DNA of 64,000 nucleotides from Ramlibacter tataouinensis TTB310 (lineage in GTDB: Bacteria > Pseudomonadota > Gammaproteobacteria > Burkholderiales > Burkholderiaceae_C). The notes below the pieces were generated by a model. That model was not told the origin of the DNA, made no database searches, and saw nothing but the letters and a program-made list of their open reading frames with translations. Of this stretch, positions 1 to 8,719 are shown one piece after another. Both the position numbers and the translations under genes were made by a program. The stretch lies in the NCBI RefSeq assembly GCF_000215705.1, contig NC_015677.1, positions 501,001-565,000 of the forward strand. Direction: 5' to 3'. The stretch's first letter is position 1; each line of letters starts with the position of its first letter.

Positions 1-775
1 AGCACAGGCCATAGCGCGCCTTGTTGATGCAGGCCAGCGGCCCGCGCATGCCTGCCGCGTCCCCGAGCACCTGGAAGGGCGGGACGAGCACCTCGTCCAT
101 CACCACATCGCCGGTGGCGGAGGCGCGCAGGCCCAGCTTGCCCGTGATGGCGGCGGTGGACAGGCCCGGCATGCCGCGCTCCAGGATGAAGCCGCGGATC
201 ATCGCCGGCGTTCCGGCCTTGGCCCAGATCACGAACAGGTCCGCGATCGGCGCGTTGCTGATCCAGGTCTTGCGGCCGGACAGCACGAAGCCATCTCCGT
301 GCGGGCGCGCGGTGCTGGCCAGGCGGCTGGGGTCGGAGCCATGATCGGGTTCGGTCAGGCCGAAGCAGCCGATGGCCTCGCCCGCGGCCAGGCGCGGCAG
401 GTAGCGGTCCTTCTGCGCTTGGCTGCCGAAGCGGTGGATGGCGTGCATCACCAGGTTGGACTGCGAGCTGACCATGGTGTGGAAGGCGGAATCCACGCGT
501 TCCAGCTCGAAGCCGATCAGGCCGGCGCACACGCTGTTCATGCCAGCGCAGCCCCAGCCCTGGATGGTGGCGCCCAGCAGCCCCATGCCGCCGAACTGCA
601 GGAACAGCTCGCGTGGCGTGGTCTCGCTGCGGTACAGCTCGCGCACGCGCGCAGCCAGCTCGCCCGCCGCGAACCTGCGCAGCGCCGCCTGCAGCGCGCG
701 CTCTTCCTCGGTCAGCTGCTCCTCGATGCGCAGCAGATCCTCCCAGCAAGCGCGCGGATGGTCCTGCGGTTGCAT
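1..775 (-). CDS. Acyl-CoA dehydrogenase, glutaryl-CoA dehydrogenase-like (C-terminus beyond window)
   Basis: Reading the minus strand from the ATG at 775 gives about 258 residues before the window edge. The product is a flavin acyl-CoA dehydrogenase, which oxidises an acyl thioester to the enoyl form. The motif GLTEPDHGSDP near residue 145 and KTWISNAP near residue 173 are typical of the glutaryl-CoA dehydrogenase branch, as is the later ARYG. The flavin- and substrate-binding middle domain is intact. The catalytic glutamate lies in the missing part, so decarboxylating activity cannot be judged. It starts 32 bp after the hydrolase stop and is the last visible gene of the acyl-biosynthetic operon. 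In that setting it may desaturate an acyl-ACP or acyl-CoA intermediate rather than serve lysine degradation, but this is inference. Confidence 0.85.
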   Translation of the reverse strand, partial: MQPQDHPRACWEDLLRIEEQLTEEERALQAALRRFAAGELAARVRELYRSETTPRELFLQFGGMGLLGATIQGWGCAGMNSVCAGLIGFELERVDSAFHTMVSSQSNLVMHAIHRFGSQAQKDRYLPRLAAGEAIGCFGLTEPDHGSDPSRLASTARPHGDGFVLSGRKTWISNAPIADLFVIWAKAGTPAMIRGFILERGMPGLSTAAITGKLGLRASATGDVVMDEVLVPPFQVLGDAAGMRGPLACINKARYGLC

Positions 776-807
776 TCAGTGCGTCCCGCGGGCGGCGTGC
801 GCGCGGC

Positions 808-1707
808 TCACGCCGCATCCCCGTGCTGCTGCGGCTCGCGCCGGCCCTGCCGCAGGAAGTCCACCACCCGGCGCACCACCGGCTCGGCCCGCAGGATCTT
901 GCGATGGCCGTAGCCCTCGGTCATGAACAGCTGCGCGCCGGGCCAGCTGCGGTGCACCGCGCGACCCTCGTGCGGCAGCACGAAGTCGTCGTCCGCATCC
1001 TGCACCACGAGGCCCTTGACGTGCGGAAGGCGCGCCACGATCTGCTCGATGGAAAAACGGTTCCACACGTCGGGAAAGTCACGTGCCAGCTGCTGCTTGA
1101 ACAGCTCGCCTGGCGCCTTGGGCACGCCCAGGCGCTTCTCGACCTTCTGGTAGACCGCTTCCATGTTCTGCGGCGGAGCGATCAGCGCGATGCGCTCGAC
1201 CGCGATGTCCTCCAGCGCAACCAGGGCGAACGAGCCCCCCATGGAGTGGGCGACGATGGCGTACAGGCTGCCGGCCTGGCGCGCCACCTCGGCCACCATC
1301 TGGCTGATGATCACGCCGTTGGTCTGCCGGCCCGCCGACTCGCCATGGCCGTGGGCGTCGAAGGTGAGCACGCGGAACCCGGCCTCCACCAGCGGCTTGA
1401 AGAAGGCCATCATCTGCGTGCCCCGGCCGTCCCAGCCGTGCACCAGCAGCACCGCCGGTCCGCGGCCCTGCGCATACAGCTTGTAGCCGACGCCGTTGAC
1501 GCGGAACTCGCTGACCTCGGCCTCCCGCTTGAAAGCCAGCTCGCGTGCGGAGGGGCGGTGCCGGATCGGATGGCACCACAGCCAGTACAGCAGCCGGCTC
1601 GCCAGCCGCGTGCTCAGCGCGTTGGTGGCCCGCAGCACCATGCCCAGGAGGCGGAAGATGCGGTCTTCGGCGGTGACCGCCGGCTGGGTTGCTGTATTCG
1701 AAGTCAT
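808..1707 (-). CDS. Alpha/beta hydrolase in the acyl cluster
   Basis: A 299-residue alpha/beta-hydrolase-fold protein. The nucleophile elbow AHSMGG puts the serine at residue 155, an HGWDGRG oxyanion region lies near residue 92, and the C-terminal GYGHRK supplies the histidine, so the catalytic triad looks complete (an Asp in DADDDF is the likely acid). A hydrophobic stretch near residues 20-45 is not a clear signal peptide. The ATG lies 3 bp after the ketosynthase stop, so translation is probably coupled. In this operon it could act as a thioesterase releasing the acyl product, or as an editing or maturation hydrolase. The substrate cannot be read from the sequence. Confidence 0.85.
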   Translation of the reverse strand: MTSNTATQPAVTAEDRIFRLLGMVLRATNALSTRLASRLLYWLWCHPIRHRPSARELAFKREAEVSEFRVNGVGYKLYAQGRGPAVLLVHGWDGRGTQMMAFFKPLVEAGFRVLTFDAHGHGESAGRQTNGVIISQMVAEVARQAGSLYAIVAHSMGGSFALVALEDIAVERIALIAPPQNMEAVYQKVEKRLGVPKAPGELFKQQLARDFPDVWNRFSIEQIVARLPHVKGLVVQDADDDFVLPHEGRAVHRSWPGAQLFMTEGYGHRKILRAEPVVRRVVDFLRQGRREPQQHGDAA

Positions 1708-1710
1708 TGG

Positions 1711-2895
1711 TTACATGCGCTGGACCACGACACTGCCGGCGGAATAGCCGGCGCCAAAGGAACAAAGGACGCCCACGGAGCCGCTTCGCAGATCGTCGCG
1801 GAATCGGTGGAAGACGGCAAGCGCGCCGGCGGCTGCCAGGTTGCCGTGCTCGGCGAGGATGCTGGGAGCGCGGCGCTCGTCCATGGGGCGGCCGAACAGC
1901 TTCTCGCAGATCAGCTTGTTGATGTGGGCATTGGCCTGGTGCAGCCAGACGCGCTGTACATCGCCCGGCTGGATCGCCAGCCGGCCCAGATGCTCCAGGA
2001 TGTGGCCGCTCGCCAGCGGCACCACGTCGCGCATCACCTTCACGCCGTTCTGGCGGAAGGTCGCGGGTTCCGTGGCCTCGTCGATGCAGCGCGAGAGGAA
2101 GCCGAAGTCGTTTCGGATCGCGTTGGAGAAGCGGGTGTGCCGCGCGTGCCCCAGGATGCGGAAGCTGCAGGCGGCGGTCACGCGGTCCGCCGCCTGCAGC
2201 ACCACCGCGGCCGCGCCATCGCCGAAGATGAAATGCGAGGTCCGGTCGCGGAAGTCCACCTGCGCGGTGGCGAGTTCCGGGATCACCACCAGCGCGCTGT
2301 CCACGCTGCCCGCGACGATGGCGTCGGCCGCGATCGCGATGGCGAAGGTGGCGCAGGAACAGGCGGCGCTGATGTCGAAGGCGCATGCGTCCTGGGCGCC
2401 CAGCGCCTGCTGCAGCTCGATCGCGATGGCGGGGTAGGCGCGCTCCAGCGCAGTGGCGCCGGCGATCACCATCCCCAGCCGGGCCGGCTCGAGCCCGGCC
2501 GCCGCCAGCGCCTGTCGCGCCGCGTGCGCGCCGATCTCGGCCTGCATCGACAACTCGGTCGCCGCCCGCCGTGCCAGCCGCGGCCGCATGCGATCCACGT
2601 CCAGGATGCCGTCCTTGTCGATCACCCGGCGGCTGCGGATGCCCGAGGCCTTGACGATGGGGGTGGCGTCGGCATAGGGCCGCTCGCCGCCTGCGCCGCG
2701 TCGCTTCAGGAAGGTGTTGTACGAGTCCACCAGCTCCTCGTTGGTGATTTCATGCGCGGGGTGAAACACCCCGCTGCCGCTGATGACCGCCTGTGGCCCT
2801 GCCAATTGCCTGGCGCCGGTCGCATCAGTTGCAGGCCACGACGCCCGAGCGGCGGTCGACGCACACGTCGGTGTTGCGCACGCCGTTGAATGCAT
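1711..2895 (-). CDS. Beta-ketoacyl-ACP synthase III, FabH2 (PA3286-like) type
   Basis: A ketosynthase III of 394 residues if it starts at the ATG at 2895. The family catalyses decarboxylative Claisen condensation of an acyl-CoA with malonyl-ACP. The Cys-His-Asn triad is visible: Cys179 in DISAACSCATF, His319 in HQANAH and Asn352 in HGNLAAAG. The opening VISGSGVFHP, the RMRPRL stretch and DFRDRTSHFIFGDGAA resemble the long FabH2 class (Pseudomonas PA3286), which takes acyl-CoAs from beta-oxidation, rather than housekeeping FabH. The start is uncertain. The ATG at 2895 has AAGGA upstream but overlaps the upstream gene by 71 bp, while an in-frame TTG at 2805 would place the conserved domain near the N-terminus. 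It probably performs the chain-building step of the cluster. Confidence 0.88.
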   Translation of the reverse strand: MHSTACATPTCASTAARASWPATDATGARQLAGPQAVISGSGVFHPAHEITNEELVDSYNTFLKRRGAGGERPYADATPIVKASGIRSRRVIDKDGILDVDRMRPRLARRAATELSMQAEIGAHAARQALAAAGLEPARLGMVIAGATALERAYPAIAIELQQALGAQDACAFDISAACSCATFAIAIAADAIVAGSVDSALVVIPELATAQVDFRDRTSHFIFGDGAAAVVLQAADRVTAACSFRILGHARHTRFSNAIRNDFGFLSRCIDEATEPATFRQNGVKVMRDVVPLASGHILEHLGRLAIQPGDVQRVWLHQANAHINKLICEKLFGRPMDERRAPSILAEHGNLAAAGALAVFHRFRDDLRSGSVGVLCSFGAGYSAGSVVVQRM

Positions 2896-5476
2896 AGGTC
2901 CTTGGCGCCGCGTCGCCCGACGGCCAGCGTACCTGCAGCGAGCGCAGCGTGCCCTCGCCCAGGCCGACGATCAGGGTGTCGTGCGCCGAGCAGGTGGCGC
3001 CACCCTGGGTGGCGCGCACGGTACGCATCACGTTGCCGTTGACCAGCACCTCGGCGCCGACCGCATGGATATTCTTGCCGGTGTCGTCGCGCAGCTTCAC
3101 CTTGACCCAGTTGCTGGGGTTCTGCTTCCTGCCGTTCTGGTTGATATAGAGCGTGGTCAACCCGGGCTCATAGGTGGTGGGCGCCTTGGAGAGCTTGTTG
3201 ACGGGCGGCACGGCCAGCGGCTTGCCCAGCACATTCACCTTGAGGTTGCGCGCATCGGGCGAATTCGAGGTGTATCCGCCGATGTGCGTGACCAGAATAT
3301 CGCCGAAACCGTCGTTGTTCAGGTCGGCGGACATCACGCACATCGCCTGCTCGTGCAGCCGGTAGATGTCCATTGCCTTGCCGCCGGAGGAATCGAGGCC
3401 GTAGCCTTCGTACGATCCCGTGTCGCCTACGTACACGTAGTCGCGCTTGTGCCAGCCCGAGCCGGGTGAGGGCCGGCGCGGCGGATTGTGGTCGTAATCC
3501 ATGTGCCGGATGTCCAGCAGCCGGTACTCCAGCGTACGGTCGCGGAAATGGATGTTGCCGGGGCTGCTGATGTTCTCCAGGAAGCGGCCCGGCCCGCCGG
3601 CCATGTCGCCGAAATTGTCGCCGCCGCGGCCCAGGCCGCCGGCGAAATACAGGTCCAGCTTGCCGCGGTTGTCGGCGTCGAACATGGCCACGTTGTAGGC
3701 GAACTCCAGGCCCGCCAGCGTCGTGGCGAACTTGCGCTTGTCCACCTGCTCACGGTACTCGGGCAGCACGTTGGCCTTGTTCAGCTGGTCGGGCGGCAGC
3801 ACGGTGGAATAGTCCACCTTCGCCAGATCCGAGCGCAGCTCGACGCCGCGCCGGGCGTCCCAGGCCAGGATCGCGTTGCTCAGGTTGTTGACGCCGTGCG
3901 CGTAGGCCATGTTGGACGCCGTGGTGATCGTGGTCTCCTTCTCGTCCTTGATCAACAGGCGCGTGTTGCGGGTCGACATGACCTGGCTGCCGCAGTTGGT
4001 GACCACCGCCTGCTCCCTGCCGCTGCCGTCCAGGTCGCCGGCGGCCATGCCCATCCAGCAGCCCTCGTAGGCCAGATCGTTGAATTTCTTCTCGTACTTG
4101 AAGCCCTTGCCGGCCATGTTCCTGTACACGCGGAACCGGTTGCCCTGGTCCGTGGAGACCACCAGGTCGGACCAGCCGTCCTTGTCGTAGTCCATGAAGA
4201 GCGCCGCCCAGCTGTGGTCGGCCGGCTCGCCCACCTGCTTGCCCTGGTAGATGTCCAGGGAGTTCTGCTCCTTCCTGCCGGCGCCCGGCCGGTAGGAATA
4301 GCTCTCCACGGCGCCGGCCTTGTGCACACCCGCCAGGTCGTCGTCGGCGACGTCGACGAAGGCGAGTTCGCCGCTCTCCACGAGCATGTTCTTGTAGAGC
4401 TGTCGCCGGTTGCCGGCGAAGTGGTCGCGCGTGAAGCCGGTGAAGTCGGGATCGATGAAATTGGCCACCACGATGTCCAGGTCGCCGTCGCGGTCGAAGT
4501 CGAACACCTCGGCGCTGACGGAAGCCCACTTGCCGCCCAGGCCCGTGCGCTCGGTCGCATCCTCCCACTCGGGAATGCCGTTGCCGTTCTTGTCGCCCAG
4601 GTTCAGCAGCATGGAGTTGCGGCCTTCGGGCTCCAGCTTGCCGTTGACGTCGACCATCTTGTTCAGGCCGTCCTCCATTCCCAGCCCTGCGGACAGGAAG
4701 GACGGCGCCTTGGCCAGCACCGCGCGCGAACTGGACTCGCGGCCCAGGTTGGTGCCCGCCGGGTAGATGCGCCAGGCGTAGTCGTCGTTCTGGAACGGCA
4801 GGCCGAAGTGGCCATTCAACACCAGGATGTCCATCCTGCCGTCGCCGTTCACGTCCGCGCAGGCCGCGCCCCAGCCGATGCGGCCCTCGCCGTCGTCGGG
4901 CTCGTCCACGCTGGCGCGTGGCTTGTACTTGCCCTCGAACACCAGCTCGCCTTCCATGCGGACGCGATCGGCGCCCGGCTGCTTGAGCAACTGCTGCACC
5001 GACTTGAACATCGGGCTGCCGTCCTTGTCGTTGCCCTGGTTGATGAGCAGGCCGTTGGGCCGCGGCTTGAAGCGCTCGGTGCCCACCGTGTGGCCCGGCG
5101 TGGGCTTGGCCACGGTGCGCTGGATGTTGGGGAAGAACAGGTCCAGCCTGCCGTCGCCGTTGACGTCGCAGGCGGTGGCCCCGCGGAACCAGGCGGTGTT
5201 GAACTCGCGGTGCTCGGCCAGCTCGCCCAGGTTCTCCAGCTTGACGAAGGGCATCACGTCGCTCGCCACCTCGATGCGGTCGGGCACCGGCAGCGCGGCG
5301 CCCGCGAGCCAGGCCTTGGTCTGCGTGGTCTCGCTCATGAGGCCGGCGCGCATCAGCAGCAGCTCGCCCATGATCTTGACCTTGATCGGGTCGCTGTAGT
5401 ACTTCCAGTAGCCGAACCCGGCTGCGGCCAGCAGGAGCACCAGCAGGCTCGAGGCGGCGATCTTCAAGGCTTTCAT
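2825..5476 (-). CDS. Exported FG-GAP/VCBS repeat protein with C-terminal ASPIC/UnbV domain (CRTAC1-like)
   Basis: An 883-residue protein. Residues 1-25 form a hydrophobic signal or anchor (LLVLLLAAAGFGY). Calcium-binding FG-GAP/VCBS blades follow, with D-x-N/D-x-D-G motifs near residues 104 (DVNGDGRLDLFF), 207 (DVNGDGRMDIL), 330 (DFDRDGDLDIVV), 428 (DYDKDGWSDLVV), 478, 597 and 718 (DLNNDGFGDILV). The last 80 or so residues carry an ASPIC/UnbV domain (VKVKLRDD, GGATCSAHD, LQVRWPSGD). The fold implies an integrin-like beta propeller acting outside the cytoplasm. Its place inside an ACP/ketosynthase operon is unusual. UnbV-type proteins are known in enediyne cassettes, but no enediyne PKS is visible here. 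The role is unknown; binding or transport of a secreted product is a guess. Confidence 0.9.
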   Translation of the reverse strand: MKALKIAASSLLVLLLAAAGFGYWKYYSDPIKVKIMGELLLMRAGLMSETTQTKAWLAGAALPVPDRIEVASDVMPFVKLENLGELAEHREFNTAWFRGATACDVNGDGRLDLFFPNIQRTVAKPTPGHTVGTERFKPRPNGLLINQGNDKDGSPMFKSVQQLLKQPGADRVRMEGELVFEGKYKPRASVDEPDDGEGRIGWGAACADVNGDGRMDILVLNGHFGLPFQNDDYAWRIYPAGTNLGRESSSRAVLAKAPSFLSAGLGMEDGLNKMVDVNGKLEPEGRNSMLLNLGDKNGNGIPEWEDATERTGLGGKWASVSAEVFDFDRDGDLDIVVANFIDPDFTGFTRDHFAGNRRQLYKNMLVESGELAFVDVADDDLAGVHKAGAVESYSYRPGAGRKEQNSLDIYQGKQVGEPADHSWAALFMDYDKDGWSDLVVSTDQGNRFRVYRNMAGKGFKYEKKFNDLAYEGCWMGMAAGDLDGSGREQAVVTNCGSQVMSTRNTRLLIKDEKETTITTASNMAYAHGVNNLSNAILAWDARRGVELRSDLAKVDYSTVLPPDQLNKANVLPEYREQVDKRKFATTLAGLEFAYNVAMFDADNRGKLDLYFAGGLGRGGDNFGDMAGGPGRFLENISSPGNIHFRDRTLEYRLLDIRHMDYDHNPPRRPSPGSGWHKRDYVYVGDTGSYEGYGLDSSGGKAMDIYRLHEQAMCVMSADLNNDGFGDILVTHIGGYTSNSPDARNLKVNVLGKPLAVPPVNKLSKAPTTYEPGLTTLYINQNGRKQNPSNWVKVKLRDDTGKNIHAVGAEVLVNGNVMRTVRATQGGATCSAHDTLIVGLGEGTLRSLQVRWPSGDAAPRTYAFNGVRNTDVCVDRRSGVVACN

Positions 5477-5487
5477 GGCATGTCTCC

Positions 5488-7131
5488 TCAGATGATGTTC
5501 ACGTCTTCGTACGAGCGAAAGAGTGGCGGCTGGTAGGCGGACGAACTCGCGCGCAGCTTCTGCGCGAGCGGCTCCGTGATCTCCACCTCCAGCTCGAGCA
5601 GGTCCAGGATGCGTTCATAGGCCACGAAGGTCACGCGCAGGAAGGTGCGCTCGCCCCTGGTGAACACACGCAGCGCCATCTGCTCGACGCCGCCTTCGTG
5701 GTTGTTCTCCAGCCGCCACTGGCCGTCGCGCCAGACGGTCTGGTAGCCGTAGTGCGGCACCGGTCCGTCCTTCAGGCGCAGGTGACGCCGCTCGGCGAAC
5801 TCCGCGGGCGGGTTGACCCCGACGCCGAACGAGGGCAGCAGGTAGTCCTCCTGATCGACCAGCAGCGCCAGCGGGATGTTGCCCATCACGATGCGGCGCT
5901 GGCGGTCCTTGGCATAGACCGAGATCTCCAGGAACTCATCGCCCGCCGCGGCCGGCTTGCCGTCGCGGAACCGGGTGAGCGGCTTGACCGACCTGACCTC
6001 CACGTCCTCCCAGAACGGGTCGAACGGGATGGTTTTCTTCTCGTCGCCGCTGTAGATGCCCGGATTGACGAACTTGCGCGTGCTGAAGATGTCGCCCGCC
6101 TCCAGGTCGGCGAAGGTCTTGGCGTCGATGGTGTTGGCCGCGCCGAACAGGCTGAAGCCGCGTGTCACCTCGAAGTATTTGTTCTGCGACTTCTGGCGCG
6201 ATTCCTGGCTGGAATAGCTGCCGATCTGCTTGCCGGCCGACACCTTGGCCTTTCCCTGGAACAGCAAGGGCCCCTCGGTGCGCAGCCGGCCCAGGTCCGC
6301 CGGCACCGAGGTGATGTCGCCGCGGTACTTCAGGGCGGAAATGATCTCGCGGTCCGGCAGGTCGATGCCGTTGGCGCGGCGGATCATTTCCGCGTACACC
6401 GGCCAGGGCATGTTGAACCAGGCGTGGTACATCTCGCCGACCGCGTCGGTCGCCGACAGCTCCCACAGTCCCGCCTTCAGGCAGTTGTTGGTGATGCTGA
6501 AGCGCTTCGGCCTGGCGAGCTTGTTGGGCACGATGGCGCCGCCCTGGCCGGTCGTGTAGTCCTCTTCGCCGCCGGCGTTCAAGAAGGGCCTGGGCAGGTC
6601 GTTGAAGTAGGCAAGGGTGCTGTTCCTGGCCTGGTACGCCAGCATCAGCCCGTTACGGCCGAATTCGGCGAGCATCAGGTTGGCGCGGTCGAAGTCGTCC
6701 AGCCCGCCCGGCGCGGTGGCGTAGGGCAGGATGGGCACCATCTGGTAGGCGTCCAGGTTCTCGAGGTTCACCGTCTTGCCGCCGTCCGGGGAGGCGATCT
6801 GCAGCGAGAAGCGCGTCCCCTCGGGCGCCAGCTGGATCTTCGGTATGCGCGTCAACTCATCCAGCACCGAGGAATAGCGGTTCACCGATTGCGTGGACGG
6901 ATTGATGGGGCCGCCCCTCGCGTCGCGGTGCTCCATGTTGAGATTGAGCGGGATGTTCTCCAGCGGCTCGGCCGTCCACAGCCTCCAGCCCAGCCCGGCC
7001 GCGGCCGCCAGCACCAGGACGCACACGCCCCGCACGACCGGACGGCGCCGCCAGCCAGGTGCGGCGCCGAATCCGGGCGTTGCCAGTCCTTGCGGCGCTT
7101 GGGCGGCACCTAACGACTCGTAGACTTGCAT
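5488..7131 (-). CDS. Membrane-anchored protein of unknown family in the acyl cluster
   Basis: A 547-residue protein that I do not recognise. The ATG at 7131 is preceded by AGGAG, and the reading frame upstream of it is only a shadow of the methyltransferase gene. A single hydrophobic segment at about residues 32-50 (VCVLVLAAAAGLGW) follows a short basic cytoplasmic tail, so most of the chain should be periplasmic. The rest is soluble, rich in aromatic residues and charged loops, with no cofactor motif I can name. It overlaps the methyltransferase gene by 22 bp and stops 11 bp before the UnbV protein, so the two envelope proteins are probably made together. They may form a complex, which is an inference from gene order only. 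Confidence 0.82.
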   Translation of the reverse strand: MQVYESLGAAQAPQGLATPGFGAAPGWRRRPVVRGVCVLVLAAAAGLGWRLWTAEPLENIPLNLNMEHRDARGGPINPSTQSVNRYSSVLDELTRIPKIQLAPEGTRFSLQIASPDGGKTVNLENLDAYQMVPILPYATAPGGLDDFDRANLMLAEFGRNGLMLAYQARNSTLAYFNDLPRPFLNAGGEEDYTTGQGGAIVPNKLARPKRFSITNNCLKAGLWELSATDAVGEMYHAWFNMPWPVYAEMIRRANGIDLPDREIISALKYRGDITSVPADLGRLRTEGPLLFQGKAKVSAGKQIGSYSSQESRQKSQNKYFEVTRGFSLFGAANTIDAKTFADLEAGDIFSTRKFVNPGIYSGDEKKTIPFDPFWEDVEVRSVKPLTRFRDGKPAAAGDEFLEISVYAKDRQRRIVMGNIPLALLVDQEDYLLPSFGVGVNPPAEFAERRHLRLKDGPVPHYGYQTVWRDGQWRLENNHEGGVEQMALRVFTRGERTFLRVTFVAYERILDLLELEVEITEPLAQKLRASSSAYQPPLFRSYEDVNII

Positions 7132-7982
7132 GGGGTTCTCCTCGCGAAAAGACTGGTGGCTGTCAGCAGGAAATAGCCAAGCACCTGCTCGGACCACAGG
7201 GATTCCAGAACGTGGGTGGCCGCGACGAAGTCGGCCCAGGCGGGCTCGCCGATCAGCCGCACGACCGTGTCGCGATGCGTGGCGGCGTTGGCCCGCCACC
7301 GCACGAAGGTGGGCGCGGTCGCGGCGGTCAGGTCCAGCATCTCGACCTGGTCGAAGCCCGCGCTGCGCGCCTGGCTCGCGTACAACGCGGGCGGGCGCAT
7401 CAACGCCCGGCCAAACACGCGGGCGAGCAACAGGAACTCGTCGCGCCGCGCGATCACCTCGGCAAGGGCCAGCTCGCGCGTTTGCACGACATCGCACAGC
7501 ACCACCTGGCCGCCGGGCTTGAGCACGCGCCGCAGCTCGGTGAAAAGCCTGCGTTTGTCCAGCATCAGGTGCGACGACTCCATCACCCACGCGGCCTCGA
7601 AGCTCTGGTCGGCAAAAGCCATGGCCTGGGCATCACCCAGCTCGAAATGCAACAAGCCCGCGAGATCGCCGGGAACGGTCGCGCGAGCGATGTCGATGCA
7701 GGCGGTGCTGGGCGAGATGCCGGCCACCGCGCAGCCCAGGCGCCGCGCGAGCGCCTGCGCCGGCGCGCCGGTGCCACAACCCACGTCCAGCACGCGCGTG
7801 CCCGGACCGATACCGCGCAGGCGCTCCAGCATGCGTGCGGTGAGCGATCCGGTCGCGTGCTCCAGGCTCTCGCCGCCGGACTCGAAATACCCGTAGTGCA
7901 GGCTGCTGCCGAGCAGATATCCCCAGGCCCGGGCCACGGCGTCGTAGTGGCGGGCGCTGTTGACGCGGCACGCCTCTAGCAC
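7110..7982 (-). CDS. SAM-dependent class I methyltransferase
   Basis: A 290-residue methyltransferase of the UbiE/type-11 group. Motif I VLDVGCGTGAPAQAL (about residue 64) binds S-adenosylmethionine, and LKPGGQVVLCDVV is the usual post-motif III strand. The N-terminal YDAVARAWGYLLGSSLHYGYF resembles small-molecule O-, N- or C-methyltransferases of natural-product pathways. Translation starts at GTG 7982, overlapping the reductase stop (GTGCTAG), and its end overlaps the next gene by 22 bp. It most likely methylates the acyl product or an intermediate of this operon. Nothing in the sequence identifies the accepting atom. Confidence 0.88.
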   Translation of the reverse strand: MLEACRVNSARHYDAVARAWGYLLGSSLHYGYFESGGESLEHATGSLTARMLERLRGIGPGTRVLDVGCGTGAPAQALARRLGCAVAGISPSTACIDIARATVPGDLAGLLHFELGDAQAMAFADQSFEAAWVMESSHLMLDKRRLFTELRRVLKPGGQVVLCDVVQTRELALAEVIARRDEFLLLARVFGRALMRPPALYASQARSAGFDQVEMLDLTAATAPTFVRWRANAATHRDTVVRLIGEPAWADFVAATHVLESLWSEQVLGYFLLTATSLFARRTPCKSTSR

Positions 7983-8719
7983 GTGAGGCCTCCGTCGATC
8001 ACCAGCACCTGGCCCGTGATGAAGCCGCCGGCCGGCGAGGCCAGCAGGTCCAGCGCGCCCACCACGTCTTTCACCGTCCCCAGGCGGCCCAGCGGGGTGC
8101 GGCGCTCGATCTGGCGCAGCTGTTTGTCGTCCAGGGACTGGCTCATCTCGGTGCGCAGGAAACCCGGCGCGACCGAGTTCACCGTGATGCCCCTGGAGCC
8201 CAGCTCGCGCGCCAGCGCGCGCGTGTACCCGTCCAGCGCTGCCTTGGAAGCGCCGTAAACCGAGAGCCCCCGATAGCCCGAAGTGCCGACGATGGAGCTG
8301 ATGTTGACGATGCGGCCAAAGCCGGCGGCGAGCATCATGCGCGAGACCTCGCGCGTCAGGCGCAGGGTGCCTTTGATGTTGAGATCGACCACCGCGTCGA
8401 TGTCCTCGTCGTTGAACAGCGCGACCACGCCTGCGAGCGCTATGCCCGCGTTGTTGACCAGCAGGCTGACCGGGCCGAACCGCTGCGCCGCCGCCCGCAC
8501 GAACCGCTTGCAGTCCCCGTCCTTGACGAGGTCCAGCTCCTCGAAGAAGAAGCTGTCGGGATGGCGCTGCTGCAAGGCGCGCGCCGCGTCGGTGGTGCGG
8601 CGGCTGAAACTCGCGACCTTGTGGCCCCCCGCCAGCAAGTGCTCGACGATGCCCAGGCCGAGGCCGCGCCCGCCGCCGCTGACGACGGCGATGTGGCGGT
8701 CGGGTGGGGTGCCGTTCAT
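7976..8719 (-). CDS. FabG-like short-chain dehydrogenase/reductase
   Basis: A 247-residue classical SDR. The nucleotide-binding motif GGGRGLGLG lies near residue 15, the NNAG motif near residue 89, and the catalytic Ser, Tyr and Lys appear in NISSIVG and YGASK. The C-terminal GFITGQVLVIDGGLTC is typical of 3-oxoacyl-ACP reductases. In this operon it would reduce the 3-keto group made by the ketosynthase while the chain is on the ACP. The ATG overlaps the ligase stop in an ATGA, so the two are translationally coupled. Confidence 0.9.
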   Translation of the reverse strand: MNGTPPDRHIAVVSGGGRGLGLGIVEHLLAGGHKVASFSRRTTDAARALQQRHPDSFFFEELDLVKDGDCKRFVRAAAQRFGPVSLLVNNAGIALAGVVALFNDEDIDAVVDLNIKGTLRLTREVSRMMLAAGFGRIVNISSIVGTSGYRGLSVYGASKAALDGYTRALARELGSRGITVNSVAPGFLRTEMSQSLDDKQLRQIERRTPLGRLGTVKDVVGALDLLASPAGGFITGQVLVIDGGLTC

